This document shows positions 45,441 through 55,663 of a stretch of DNA of 64,000 bases, one piece after another. Within the stretch, counting starts at the first letter, position 1; each line of letters opens with the position of its first letter. The position numbers and the translations under genes are program-made. The DNA comes from Pseudomonas nitroreducens (GTDB taxonomy: Bacteria; Pseudomonadota; Gammaproteobacteria; Pseudomonadales; Pseudomonadaceae). The notes beneath the pieces were generated by a model. The model saw nothing but the letters and a program-made list of their open reading frames with translations, did not search any database and had not been told where the DNA came from. The stretch lies in contig NZ_JACHLI010000008.1 in the NCBI RefSeq assembly GCF_014204515.1, positions 124,001-188,000 of the forward strand, written 5' to 3'.

Positions 45441-46625
45441 TCAGCGAACGGCCTCGAACAGGCCGGTGGCGCCCATGCCGCCGCCCACGCACATGGTGAC
45501 GATGCCGTAGCGCAGGTTGCGCCGCTGCAGTTCGCGCACCAGGTGGCCGACCTGGCGCGAGCCGGTCATGCCGAAGGGGTGGCCGATGGAGATGGAGCCG
45601 CCGTTGACGTTGTACTTCTCGTTGTCGATCCCCAGGCGATCGCGGGCATACAGGCACTGCGAGGCGAAGGCTTCGTTGAGTTCCCAGAGGTCGATGTCGG
45701 CGACCTGCAGGCCCTTGGCCTTGAGCAGCTTGGGCACCGAGAACACCGGGCCGATGCCCATCTCGTCGGGCTCGCAGCCGGCCACGGTGAAGCCGCGGAA
45801 GAACGCCTTGGGCTTGAGGCCCAGCTCCAGGGCCTTGTCCAGGCTCATCACCAGGGTCATGGAGGCGCCGTCGGAGAGCTGCGAGGCGTTGCCGGCGGTG
45901 ACCGAGCCGTCTTCGGCGAATACCGGTTTCAGCGAGTTCAGGCCTTCCAGGGTGGTCTCCGGGCGGTTGCAGTCGTCGCGCTCGACCACGCCGTCGAGGA
46001 CTTTCTTCTCGCCGGTGGCCTTGTCTTCCACCAGGTACTTCACCTGCATCGGCGCGATCTCGTCGTCGAACAGGCCTTCGGCCTGGGCGCGGGCGGTGCG
46101 CTGCTGGCTCTGCAGCGAGTAGAGGTCCTGCTGCTCGCGGGTGACGTTGTAGCGGCGGGCGACGATCTCGGCGGTCTGGCCCATGGGGTAGTAGATACCG
46201 GGGAAATCCGACTCCAGGCGCGGGTTGACGAAGTTGTCACGGTTCATCTTGCCCGCGGTCATGCTGATGGACTCGACGCCGCCGGCCACCAGGATGTCGC
46301 TGCAGCCCGAGGCCACCTGGTTGGCGGCAATCGCGATGGCCTGCAGGCCGGAGGAGCAGTAGCGGTTGAGGGTCATGCCGGCGACATGGGTGCCCAGGCG
46401 CGACAGCACGGCGGCGTTGCGGCCGATGTTGTGGCCCTGGGCGCCCTCGTTGGAGCCGGCGCCGACCACGCAGTCGTCCACCAGCAGCGGATCGAGGTTG
46501 TTGCGCGCCAGCAGCACGTCGATGCAATGGGCGACCATGTCGTCCGGACGGGTCATGTTGAATTTGCCCCGGAAGGACTTGGCCAGGCCGGTACGGACGC
46601 TGTCGACGATCACCACTTCGCGCAT
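45441..46625 (-). CDS. Acetyl-CoA C-acyltransferase (thiolase)
   Basis: The product has 394 residues. The nucleophilic Cys lies in LNRYCSSGLQAI, the His in NGGSISIGHPFGMTGSRQ and the second Cys in MCVGGGMGATGLFE, all thiolase signatures. It condenses or cleaves acyl-CoA with CoA, in fatty-acid or related degradation. The start at 46625 (MREVVIVDSVRTGLAKSFRGKF) is family-typical; a longer frame to 46787 is not. No partner beta-oxidation gene is adjacent, so substrate chain length is undetermined. Confidence 0.92.
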   Translation of the reverse strand: MREVVIVDSVRTGLAKSFRGKFNMTRPDDMVAHCIDVLLARNNLDPLLVDDCVVGAGSNEGAQGHNIGRNAAVLSRLGTHVAGMTLNRYCSSGLQAIAIAANQVASGCSDILVAGGVESISMTAGKMNRDNFVNPRLESDFPGIYYPMGQTAEIVARRYNVTREQQDLYSLQSQQRTARAQAEGLFDDEIAPMQVKYLVEDKATGEKKVLDGVVERDDCNRPETTLEGLNSLKPVFAEDGSVTAGNASQLSDGASMTLVMSLDKALELGLKPKAFFRGFTVAGCEPDEMGIGPVFSVPKLLKAKGLQVADIDLWELNEAFASQCLYARDRLGIDNEKYNVNGGSISIGHPFGMTGSRQVGHLVRELQRRNLRYGIVTMCVGGGMGATGLFEAVR

Positions 46626-46757
46626 GGGAAACCTCGTTGCTTGTTGTTGGACTGAGGAAAGGTGTGCGGCGAGCATAAGCGCCGCTGAGGACGCACGGCG
46701 ACGATCATTCACCAGCCGTATAGGCCTGCCCCCACCCTCGTTGGGCGGGGTGGAACG

Positions 46758-46783
46758 AAACCGCCGCCCGGAGGCGGCGGTTT
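46758..46783 (-). terminator. Hairpin terminator at the 3' end of the giant adhesin gene
   Basis: A perfect 11-bp inverted repeat AAACCGCCGCC / GGCGGCGGTTT with a 4-base loop, 19 bp after the adhesin stop codon. Confidence 0.75.
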
Positions 46784-46801
46784 CCACCGGCGTTGCGCCG
46801 G

Positions 46802-49800
46802 TCAGACGGTGTCGGTCTTGATCGCGTGATCGCCCAGCAGGCCGTTGAGCACGGTGTGGGTATCCCCGGCCGAGAGCACGCCATTGCCGACATGCCCGGC
46901 GTACTTGGCGGAGAGATCGACGTTGGCCAGGTCGATGGTCTGGGTCGCTGTGCCACCACTGGTGGGGCTGACCGCAATGCTGGTAGTCCCCGAGCTGACC
47001 GAGAAGGTCAGGTAGTGGGCCAGCGAGTCGGCGGTGGGCAGCGCACCCTGCAGCAGGTCGGCGAGGTTCAGGGTATCGCCCTCGCTGATGCTGAAGTCCT
47101 TGATCACGTCATGGCCGGTATCGCCCGACTTCCAGATGAACTCGTCGGCACCGGTACCGCCGTACATGATGTCGTCGCCCGGCCCGCCGATCAGCTTGTC
47201 GTTGCCGCCCTGGCCGAACATCAGGTCATTGCCGGCGCCGCCCTCGAGGATGTCGTTGCCGCCGCGGGTATCGCCGGCGACATTGAACTGGTCCGCGTGC
47301 TGGACGATGTAGTTGGTGATCTGGCTGACGCTGGGCGCACTGCCGTTGGTGGCGGTCAGGTAGTCCACCAGGGCCTGGAAGCCCTGGCCGTTGTGGGTGC
47401 CGGCGGCGTGCCCGGCCCAGGACAGTGCGTCGGTGTTGATCACGTCGCCGAAGAGGATGTCGTTGCCCGCACCACCGACCAGGTGGTCGTTGCCCACGGT
47501 CACCGGCGTGCTGGTGCTGAAGCCCTCCTGCAGCGCCGCCTGCAGTTGCTCGGCGGTGTTGATGATCTGCGGTTCGCCGACGCTGGCGGTGATGGTCTTG
47601 CCGTCCAGGGTCACCGAACCGTTGCCGGTGGTATCGGTGTTGTCGAAGAACTTCAGGTAGTTGCTGTTGATGCCGTTGCCGATACCGATGGCATTGACGT
47701 CCACCGCGTTGTCGCCGGTGAGGGCGCCAGCGTGGTGCAGCATGTCGTTGCCGGAGGTGAGCGCGGCATTGATGTCGTTGTAGTTGGTGGTGTCGCCGCT
47801 GCCGCTGTTGCCGTTGTAGACAGTCGGGTTGCCGTCGGTGAGGAAGAACGCCAGGTTGACGTAGCCGTGCGCCGCATCGGCATGGTTGGTGCCGACCTGG
47901 GTGTTGAACCAAGCCGAGGCGGCCTTCATGGCATCGTCGTAGTTGGTCGCACCGTTGGCGCTGAGCGTATTGATGGCGGCAATCAGCGCGGCAACGTTGG
48001 CGGTGGTCAGGCCGTTGAAGGTGGTGACGTGCGAGTTGTCGCTGAAGGACACCAGGCTGACGTTGATCACCCCGTCGTGGCCCTTGATCGCGTTGACCAG
48101 GTTGATCAGTGCGTTCTTCGCCAGCGCCATGCGGCTCAGCCCGGCGGTGCCGGAGGCGTCGCCCATGCTGCCGGAGGTGTCGACGATCAGCGAGATGTTG
48201 TAGTTCTTGCCCGGCTGGGTATAGACCGACACGCCGCCGGCATCGCCGATCAGCACGTCGTTGCCGCCGTTGCCGGTGATCTGCCCGGCCTTGTCCGCAT
48301 CCAGCGGGCTGGGGACGGTGTGCAGGACCGACGAGCCATCGACGTCACCGGCATTGCTGCCCACCACCAGGATCGGCTGGCCGTACTTCAGGCAGATGTT
48401 GAGGTTGGCCGAAGCGGTGTCGCCATCGCCGTCGACGATGGTGTACTTGAACACCTCGCTGATCTGCCCGCTCTCCGGGAAGGCCACGCCGGCCTTGGAG
48501 GCGTAGGTGTAGTCGCCGGCATGGTGCCCCGCGACATCCTTGAGGTACACCGTCAGGGTGCCGCTGGTGGTCTGGATGGTCAGCAGGCCGGTGCTGGCGT
48601 TGTAGCTGCCGGTGGCGCTGGTGGCATTGGGGTTGACGTTGGTGAAGCCGCCCGAGGCGTCCACGGCGAATTTCTCGCCGCCGAACTCGACCTGGGTGAT
48701 GCGCACCGTGCCGTCGGCGCTCACCGGGACATCGTTGGCCAGCAGGTTGCCGCTGACCGAGTCGATGGTCACCAGGTTCTGCAGGGTGGCGGTGAGGTCG
48801 CTGGGCTGGGTGACGATGATCGGCGAGCCCTTGCCGTCGATTCCCACCAGGTCGGCGTTGGTGATCGAGGTGCCCAGGCCCACGGCATACGCATCGACGT
48901 GGTTGGTGGCGTCGTTGTTGTCACCGTCGGGATTGGCCAGGAAGGCCTTCCACTGGGTGATCGCCGTGCTGGTGTTGCCCTCGTTGGGCTGGCCGTCGGA
49001 GATGAAGTACACGCGGTTGATCGCTGCAGGATCGGCGCCGCTGGCATTGATGTCGGCGGTGACGTTGGCCTTGGCCAGGTTGAGCGCGACCTGGTAGTTG
49101 GTGTTGTCCTCGGTCTGCAGGCCGTTGATCTTGTTCACCAGCGAGGTGAACTGGGCATCGGAGTTGCTGGAGAAGTTGAAGTCGCCCAGATCCTTGGCGC
49201 TGCTGGCGAAGCTCAGCAGCGAGACGTGGATGGCGATGCCCATGGCCGCGTACTGCTGCACCAGGTTGACCAGCGCCGCCTTGGCGTTGATCAGCTTGCT
49301 GCCGTCCATGCTGCCGGAGACGTCCACCACCAGGGTCAGGTTGACCGCCGGCGGCGCCTGCTGCACCAGGCAGCGCGGGTTGTCGTCCACCGCCGTCGGG
49401 CCGTCGTCGAGGAAGGTCAGCTTGCTGCCCAGGTCGATGCTCGCCGACTTCGAATCGCCGTCGCCATCGGTCACCGTGGCGGTCAGGCCGAGCTTGCCGC
49501 TGGCCAGGCTCAGCGCGTCGTTCGGATCACTGGCATTGGGGTGCTTGAGCGCCAGCTGCTGGTCGAGCTTGACCACGCCGGTATTGCCGTCGAGGGTGAC
49601 GGTGAAGGCTGTAGCGCCGCTGGTGCTGCCCACGTGCCCTTCGACCTGGGTCGCACTGACCCTGACCAGCACGATGTTCTGCCCATCGGTGGTCTGCAGG
49701 CCACTCTGGGTGCCGGTGGTAGCCGTCAGGCTGTAGGTGGTGCTGCCGCCGTCGGCGCCGACGGTGGCGCTGAAGGCCGTGCTGAAGTTGGCGCTGGCGT

Positions 49801-52800
49801 CGACGCTCAGGTTGCTTTCATCCACCGTCAGGGTCGGCACGTGGCTGTTGTCCACGCTGATGGTCGGGCCATCGTCGTGGAAGCTCAGCTTGCTGCCCAG
49901 GTCCAGGCTGGCGGACTTGGAGTCGCCATCGCCGTCGGTGATGGTGGCGACCAGGGCGATCTTGCCACTGGCGATGCTCAGCGCATCGTTCGGGTCGGTC
50001 GCGTCCGGGTGCCTGAAGGCCATCTGCTGGTCGAGGGTGACGCTGCCGTTGTTCACCGTCAGGGTGAAGGCGATGGCGCCATTGGCACCGCCGACCCGAC
50101 CGACTACGCCGCCGCTCTCGTTGAACAGGTAGATTTTGTCGCCGTTGGTGACGCGCAGGCCGCTGTCGCTGCCATCGACGCCAGCCACCACCTTGTAGAC
50201 CAGCGAGCCGGCACCGTCGGCGCCGTAGTTGCTGGTGAACAGGCTGGTCACGTTGGCGCTGGCGTCGACGCCCAGGTTGCTCTCGTCCACCACCAGGGCG
50301 GGCGCGCCCTGGGCACTGGCGGTGATGCTCGGGCCGTCGTCGTGGAAGCTCAGCTGGCTGCCCAGCTCGACGCTGGCGCTGTGGGAGTCGCCATCGCCAT
50401 CGGTGATGGTTGCGGTGAGGGCGATCTTGCCGCTGGCGATGCTCAGCGCGTCGTCCGGGTTGCTGCCGTCCGGGTGCTTGAGCGCCATCTGCTGGTCAAG
50501 GGTGACAGTGCCGTTGTTCACCGTCAGGGTGAAGGCGATGGCGCCATTGGCGCCGCCGACCCGGCCGACCACGCCGCCGTTTTCATTGAACAGGAAGATC
50601 TTGTCGCCATTGGTGACGCGCAGGCCGCTGTCGCCGCCCTCGGTGCTGGCGACCACCTTGTAGACCAGCGAGCCGGCACCGTCGGCGCCGTAATTGCTGG
50701 TGAACAGACTGGTGACGCTGGCGCTGGCATTGATGCCCAGGTTGCTCTCGTCCACCACCAGCGCCGGGCCGTTGGCCTGGTTGGCGACGATGCTCGGGCC
50801 ATCGTCGTAGAACACCAGCTTGCTGCCCAGGTCGATGTGGGCACTGGCGCTGTCGCCGTCACCATCGGTGACGGTGGCGGTAAGGGTGATCTTGCCGCTG
50901 GCCAGGCTCAGCCCTTCATCGTCGTTGTGGGTATCCGGATGCACGAAGGCGATGCGCTGGTCGAGGGTCAGCGCCCCGCCATCGGGCCGCACCACGAAGG
51001 CAATGGTGTTGCTGCCTTCGACCTTGCCGACCACGCCGTTGCCATCGTTGAACAGCAGGATGCGTGCGCCATCGGCGCTTGCACGCAGGCCACTGTCGGT
51101 GCCGTCCACAGCCACGCTGACCTTGTAGGTGACGCTGCCCGCGCCGTCGGCGCCGAAGTGCGCATCGAACAGTTGCGAGACCAGGCTGGCCTCGACACGG
51201 GCGTTGTTGCTCAGGTCGGACTCGTCCACCTCCAGGCGGATGTCGGCATCGGTGCAGGGCTGGATGCTCGGGCCATCGTCGAGGAAGGTCAGCTTGCCGC
51301 CCAGGTCGACGCTGGCCGAAGCATGGTCGCCGTCGCCATCGGTGATGGTCGCGGTAAGGGTGATCTTGTCGGAACCGATGCTCAGCGGATCATTGGCATC
51401 GGTGGTGAGCGGATGCACCAGGGCGCGCTGCTGGTCGAGGGTGATGGCGCCGTTGTGCTGGGTCACGCTGAAGGCCACCAGGTTGGTGCCCTCCACGCGG
51501 CCCTCCACACCATTGGCGGTGTTGAAGAGGAAGATCCTGCTGCCGGTGGCAGTGTCCTTCAGGCCGCTGTCGGTGCCGTCGGTGGTGGTGAGCTTGTAGG
51601 TGATGCCGCCGGCGCCGTCATTGCCGAAGTGGCTGCTGAACAGCGCCGCCACATCGCTGGCCGGGGCGCTGGCGGAAGCAACGGCGCCCAAGCCCAGCTG
51701 GGTCTCGTCCACCGTCAGCTTGATGTCCGCCGTGGTGCACGGCTCGATGCTCGGGCCATCGTCGTAGAACACCATCTTGCTGCCCAGGTCGACGTAGGCC
51801 GAGGCGTGGTCGCCGTCGCCATCGGTGATGGTTGCGGTGAGGGTGATCTTGCCGGTGTCCAGGCGCAGCGGTTCGTCCGAGTCGTTGGGGTTGCCGTGGA
51901 CCAGCGCCAGGCGCTGGTCGAGCATCAGCGCGCCGTTGTCCTCGCTGACCACGAAGGCGATGGCGTTGCTGTGCTCGACGCGGCCGACCACCGTGCCGTT
52001 CTCGTTGTAGAGGAAGATACGATCGCCGCTGGCGGTCTCGCGCAGGCCGCTGTCGGTGCCGTCCACGGTGCTCACCTTGCAGGTGATGCTGCCCGGACCA
52101 TCGGCGCCGAAGTGCGACTCGAACAACAGCGATACCAGGCTGGATTCGACGCGCGCGTCGTTGCCCAGGTTGGACTCGTCCACTTCCAGGCTGATGTCGT
52201 ACTGGGTGGCCGGCTGGATGCACGGGCCGTCATCGAGGAAGGTCAGCTTGCTGCCCAGGTCGATGCTCGCCGAAGCATGGTCGCCGTCACCATCGGTGAT
52301 GGTCGCGGTCAGGCTGACCTGGCCGGCCAGGTGCAGGGCGTCATTGGGATTGCTGGCATCCGGATGCGCCATCGCCCGCAGTTGTTCCAGGGTGACCTTG
52401 CCGTCCGGATCGATGCTCACGCGGAAGGCCACGGTGCTGCTGCCTTCCAGGCGGCCCTCGACACCACTGGCGGTGTTGTAGAGGAAGATCTTCTCGCCGG
52501 TGGCGGTGTCCTTCAGACCACTGTCAGTGTTGTCGGCGGCGCTCAGCTTGTACTCGATGCTGCCGGCGCCATCGGCGCCGTAGTGGGCGTTGAACAGGTC
52601 GGCGACGTTCAGGCTGCTGGTGTCGGGCTGGCCGAGGTGGGTCTCGTCCACCGTCAGCTTGATGTCGGCATCCTGGCACGGCTGGATGCTCGGACCGTCG
52701 TCGAGGAAGGTCAGCTTGCTGCCCAGGTCGAGGCTCGCCGAAGCATGGTCACCGTCGCCGTCCGTGATGGTGGCGGTGAGCGTGAGGGTGTTCGGGTCGA

Positions 52801-55663
52801 GGCTGACACCATCGTTCGCATCGCTGGCGTTGGGGTGAACCACCGCACGCAGCTGCTCCAGGGTGACCTTGCCATCGGCGTCGAGGGTCACGCGGAAGGC
52901 CACGTCAGAGCCGGTTCCGACCCGTCCTTCCACACCATTGGCTGTGTTGTAGAGGAAGATCTTCTCGCCGCTGGCGGTGTCCTTCAGCCCACTGTCGGTG
53001 CCATCGGTGGTGCCGACCTTGTAGGTGATCGAACCGGCACCATCGGCGCCGAAATGCGCGTTGAACAGGTCGGCCACGCTGGCGCTGCTGGTGTCACCGA
53101 CGCCCAGGTGGGTCTCGTCCACCGTCAGGCGGATGTCGGCATCCTGGCACGGCTCGATGCTCGGGCCGTCGTCGAGGAAGCTCAGCTTGCCGCCCAGGTC
53201 GATGTGCGCGGTGGCGCTGTCGCCGTCCTTGTCGGTGATGGTAGCGCTGAGGTCGATCTTGCCGGCCAGGCTCAGCGAATCATTGGGGTCGTTCGGATCA
53301 CCGTGCACCAGCGCGCGCAGTTGTTCCAGGGTCACCTTGCCGTCGCTGTCGATGCTCACGCGGAAGGCAACGGTGCTGGTGCCTTCCAGACGACCCTCGA
53401 CACCGTTGGCGGTGTTGTAGAGGAATATCTTCTCGCCGGTGGCGGTGTCCTTCAGGCCACTGTCGGTGTTATCGGCGGCTTCGAGCTTGTAGGTGATCGA
53501 GCCCGCGCCGTCGGCGCCGTACTGGCCATTGAACAGGTCGGCGACCGAGTTGCTGGTGGCCGGTACGCCCAACTGGGTCTCGTCCACGGTCAGGTGCAGG
53601 CCTTCGGTGCTGCCCACGGAAATGCTCGGGCCGTCGTCGAGGAAGGTCAGCTTGCTGCCCAGGTCGAGGCTGGCGCTCTGGTGGTCGCCATCGGCGTCGG
53701 TCACGGTGGCGGTCAGGCTGATCTTGCCTTCGCCCAGGCTCAACGGATCATTGGAATCCGTGGAGTCCGGGTGAACCAGTGCACGGACCTGATCGAGGGT
53801 GATCTTGCCGTCAGAGCCCAGGGTGACGCGGAACGCGACTGCACCATCCGCACCGCCTACGCGGCCTTCAACGCCGTTGGCAGTGTTGAACAGGAAAATC
53901 CTGTCGCCAGTGGCGGTGTCCTTCACGCCGCTGTCGGTGTTGTCGGTGGTGGACACCTTGTAGGTGATCGAGCCGGCGCCATCGGCGCCGTACTGGGAGT
54001 TGAACAGGCTGCTCGCTGCCACGCTGCTGGTGGCGTCGGTGCCCAGGGCGGATTCGTCCACCGTCAGGTGCAGGCCTTCGGTGTTGCCGACGGAAATACT
54101 CGGGCCGTCATCGGTGAAGCTCACGCGGCCACCCAGGTCGAGGGAGCTGCTGGAGGTGACGCTGTCGCCATCGCGGTCGGTGACCGTGAGGTTGCCCTGC
54201 AGTTGTATCAGGCCGGAATCCAGAGCGATGGTCTGGCCGGCAAAACCGCTCTCGCTGCCCGGCAGCGGATGATCGATGGCGCTGTACTGGGTCAGGGTGA
54301 CGACCCCGGTGTTGCCGTTTACCGACAGCGAGAACACGGTGTTCTCGCCGGTGATGCCGGCCGCGCTGGAGGCGGTGGAAGCGACGATGGCGCCGCCCAC
54401 GCTGTACAGGTAGATAGTTGCGCCGCCGCTGGTCAGGCCCGAATTGGCGCCATTGCCGGCGACCAGGTTCAGGCCGTAGCTCAGCTCGGTGCTGCCGGCG
54501 CCGTCGCCGCCGTAGTTGGCAGTGACCTTGAACGCCGCGCTGTAATCGGCGGTGGAGGTGTCGAAGGCCGCCCCGGCGGTGTTGGCGTCATGGGTCTGCA
54601 GCAGCACGTCCACGCCATTGTCGGCGGACAGGCTGGCCTGCGGCGCATCGTCGACGATCCCCACGTTCACCGAACCGTTGGCCGAAGTGCCGTTGCCGTC
54701 GGTGATGGTGTAGGGAATGTCGAAGTTCAGGGTGTCCTCGGAGCCTTTCACCGGGTGGTCCACCGGTTGCAGCAGGGTGACCTCGAAGGCGCCGGTATTG
54801 ATGTTGGTGAGGGTCACGGTGAACACCGGCGTGCCATTGGCGCTGCCGGTGAGCACATGGCCGTCGGGGCTGACGCTGTAGGTGATGGCGACACCGCCGG
54901 AAGTCAGGCTGGGCAGCCCGGTCGTGCCCCAGGTGAAGCTGCCGACACCGTCGCTGCCGAAGTTGTAGCCCAGGTTGCCGGAGAAGGTCGCACCCTCCCC
55001 CGCACCATCGGGAATACCGCCGGGCAGGCCGGCCTCGAATACGTTGGCCAGGCCCGGGCCGTTGGGGCCGGCGCTCGGCTGGCCGTCCACCGGCGGTTGT
55101 TCCGGTGGCGTCACGGCGGCGACATCGGGTTGGGCGGTACCGTCGAACTCGCGCAGGGGCAGCGGGCCCGAGCCGATCGGGCCGGTGGGGAATCCGATGG
55201 TCGGATCGATATGGCCGCCGACCTCGGTCAGCAGCACGAAGGAGTGTCCACCACCGGGCTTGTTGTTGGCGGCGCCGGCGGCGGTGGGTCCCGCGGCGGT
55301 GGCTTCGGCCTGCTGGGTCGGGTCGGCGCCGGCGGCGATGGCGGCCTGCAGGGCCTTGACGTCGGTGACGTCCTGCTGCGACGGCGTGGCCGGCTGCTGT
55401 TGCTGGGCAACGGCCTGATCACCCTGGTCCGCCTGGTGCGCGGCGGCAAGCATCTGCGAGGTCATCGGCAGCGAGCTGTCACGCCCCAGCGTGATCTCGC
55501 CACCACCGGCGACTTTCACCGCCACCGCGCCATTGGCGCCGGTGACCAGTTGCTCGCCGACAAATACCTTGTCTCCCTGCTCCAAAGGACGACGCGATCC
55601 ATCGGCGGCTACCGCAAACACTTCGCCGATAACCTTGCTGACGACACCCATCAAAGTAGCCAT
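46802..55663 (-). CDS. Giant LapA/BapA-type RTX adhesin with two VWA domains
   Basis: A 2953-residue secreted adhesin. Residues 1-about 115 form a LapA-type retention module (GVVSKVIGEVFAVAADG). Two TAAG di-alanine motifs at 122-125 and 127-130 are candidate LapG cleavage sites. A Pro/Gly linker and two T1SS-143-like repeats (about 210-520) follow. Then about ten tandem repeats of roughly 157 residues lie in 49390-54110, each with VDES/VDET, GADGAGS and an Asp-rich DGDGD segment that should bind Ca2+. Two von Willebrand A domains have MIDAS motifs DVSGSMD (about 2110) and DTSGSMGD (about 2490). RTX nonapeptides (GGAGND, GGPGDD; about 2730-2850) and a type I secretion signal end it. There is no Sec signal. 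It is divergent from its secretion genes. Confidence 0.93.
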   Translation of the reverse strand: MATLMGVVSKVIGEVFAVAADGSRRPLEQGDKVFVGEQLVTGANGAVAVKVAGGGEITLGRDSSLPMTSQMLAAAHQADQGDQAVAQQQQPATPSQQDVTDVKALQAAIAAGADPTQQAEATAAGPTAAGAANNKPGGGHSFVLLTEVGGHIDPTIGFPTGPIGSGPLPLREFDGTAQPDVAAVTPPEQPPVDGQPSAGPNGPGLANVFEAGLPGGIPDGAGEGATFSGNLGYNFGSDGVGSFTWGTTGLPSLTSGGVAITYSVSPDGHVLTGSANGTPVFTVTLTNINTGAFEVTLLQPVDHPVKGSEDTLNFDIPYTITDGNGTSANGSVNVGIVDDAPQASLSADNGVDVLLQTHDANTAGAAFDTSTADYSAAFKVTANYGGDGAGSTELSYGLNLVAGNGANSGLTSGGATIYLYSVGGAIVASTASSAAGITGENTVFSLSVNGNTGVVTLTQYSAIDHPLPGSESGFAGQTIALDSGLIQLQGNLTVTDRDGDSVTSSSSLDLGGRVSFTDDGPSISVGNTEGLHLTVDESALGTDATSSVAASSLFNSQYGADGAGSITYKVSTTDNTDSGVKDTATGDRIFLFNTANGVEGRVGGADGAVAFRVTLGSDGKITLDQVRALVHPDSTDSNDPLSLGEGKISLTATVTDADGDHQSASLDLGSKLTFLDDGPSISVGSTEGLHLTVDETQLGVPATSNSVADLFNGQYGADGAGSITYKLEAADNTDSGLKDTATGEKIFLYNTANGVEGRLEGTSTVAFRVSIDSDGKVTLEQLRALVHGDPNDPNDSLSLAGKIDLSATITDKDGDSATAHIDLGGKLSFLDDGPSIEPCQDADIRLTVDETHLGVGDTSSASVADLFNAHFGADGAGSITYKVGTTDGTDSGLKDTASGEKIFLYNTANGVEGRVGTGSDVAFRVTLDADGKVTLEQLRAVVHPNASDANDGVSLDPNTLTLTATITDGDGDHASASLDLGSKLTFLDDGPSIQPCQDADIKLTVDETHLGQPDTSSLNVADLFNAHYGADGAGSIEYKLSAADNTDSGLKDTATGEKIFLYNTASGVEGRLEGSSTVAFRVSIDPDGKVTLEQLRAMAHPDASNPNDALHLAGQVSLTATITDGDGDHASASIDLGSKLTFLDDGPCIQPATQYDISLEVDESNLGNDARVESSLVSLLFESHFGADGPGSITCKVSTVDGTDSGLRETASGDRIFLYNENGTVVGRVEHSNAIAFVVSEDNGALMLDQRLALVHGNPNDSDEPLRLDTGKITLTATITDGDGDHASAYVDLGSKMVFYDDGPSIEPCTTADIKLTVDETQLGLGAVASASAPASDVAALFSSHFGNDGAGGITYKLTTTDGTDSGLKDTATGSRIFLFNTANGVEGRVEGTNLVAFSVTQHNGAITLDQQRALVHPLTTDANDPLSIGSDKITLTATITDGDGDHASASVDLGGKLTFLDDGPSIQPCTDADIRLEVDESDLSNNARVEASLVSQLFDAHFGADGAGSVTYKVSVAVDGTDSGLRASADGARILLFNDGNGVVGKVEGSNTIAFVVRPDGGALTLDQRIAFVHPDTHNDDEGLSLASGKITLTATVTDGDGDSASAHIDLGSKLVFYDDGPSIVANQANGPALVVDESNLGINASASVTSLFTSNYGADGAGSLVYKVVASTEGGDSGLRVTNGDKIFLFNENGGVVGRVGGANGAIAFTLTVNNGTVTLDQQMALKHPDGSNPDDALSIASGKIALTATITDGDGDSHSASVELGSQLSFHDDGPSITASAQGAPALVVDESNLGVDASANVTSLFTSNYGADGAGSLVYKVVAGVDGSDSGLRVTNGDKIYLFNESGGVVGRVGGANGAIAFTLTVNNGSVTLDQQMAFRHPDATDPNDALSIASGKIALVATITDGDGDSKSASLDLGSKLSFHDDGPTISVDNSHVPTLTVDESNLSVDASANFSTAFSATVGADGGSTTYSLTATTGTQSGLQTTDGQNIVLVRVSATQVEGHVGSTSGATAFTVTLDGNTGVVKLDQQLALKHPNASDPNDALSLASGKLGLTATVTDGDGDSKSASIDLGSKLTFLDDGPTAVDDNPRCLVQQAPPAVNLTLVVDVSGSMDGSKLINAKAALVNLVQQYAAMGIAIHVSLLSFASSAKDLGDFNFSSNSDAQFTSLVNKINGLQTEDNTNYQVALNLAKANVTADINASGADPAAINRVYFISDGQPNEGNTSTAITQWKAFLANPDGDNNDATNHVDAYAVGLGTSITNADLVGIDGKGSPIIVTQPSDLTATLQNLVTIDSVSGNLLANDVPVSADGTVRITQVEFGGEKFAVDASGGFTNVNPNATSATGSYNASTGLLTIQTTSGTLTVYLKDVAGHHAGDYTYASKAGVAFPESGQISEVFKYTIVDGDGDTASANLNICLKYGQPILVVGSNAGDVDGSSVLHTVPSPLDADKAGQITGNGGNDVLIGDAGGVSVYTQPGKNYNISLIVDTSGSMGDASGTAGLSRMALAKNALINLVNAIKGHDGVINVSLVSFSDNSHVTTFNGLTTANVAALIAAINTLSANGATNYDDAMKAASAWFNTQVGTNHADAAHGYVNLAFFLTDGNPTVYNGNSGSGDTTNYNDINAALTSGNDMLHHAGALTGDNAVDVNAIGIGNGINSNYLKFFDNTDTTGNGSVTLDGKTITASVGEPQIINTAEQLQAALQEGFSTSTPVTVGNDHLVGGAGNDILFGDVINTDALSWAGHAAGTHNGQGFQALVDYLTATNGSAPSVSQITNYIVQHADQFNVAGDTRGGNDILEGGAGNDLMFGQGGNDKLIGGPGDDIMYGGTGADEFIWKSGDTGHDVIKDFSISEGDTLNLADLLQGALPTADSLAHYLTFSVSSGTTSIAVSPTSGGTATQTIDLANVDLSAKYAGHVGNGVLSAGDTHTVLNGLLGDHAIKTDTV
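49390..54110 (-). repeat. Tandem coding repeats of the giant adhesin (about ten copies)
   Basis: The VDES/VDET codons recur near 54050, 53578, 53107, 52640, 52173, 51705, 51220, 50745, 50279 and 49815, so the period is about 464-485 bp. Copies near the N terminus end in FLDDGPSI. The last two copies before the VWA domain are more divergent, and the tenth has a distinct TQSGLQTTDGQ core. Copies are similar but not identical, so they are ageing repeats rather than a fresh duplication. Confidence 0.9.

Noticed and set aside
49390..54110. The regular array considered as CRISPR or satellite DNA
   Set aside because: The period is about 470 bp, in frame, and encodes conserved adhesin domains; there are no short identical repeats with unique spacers.
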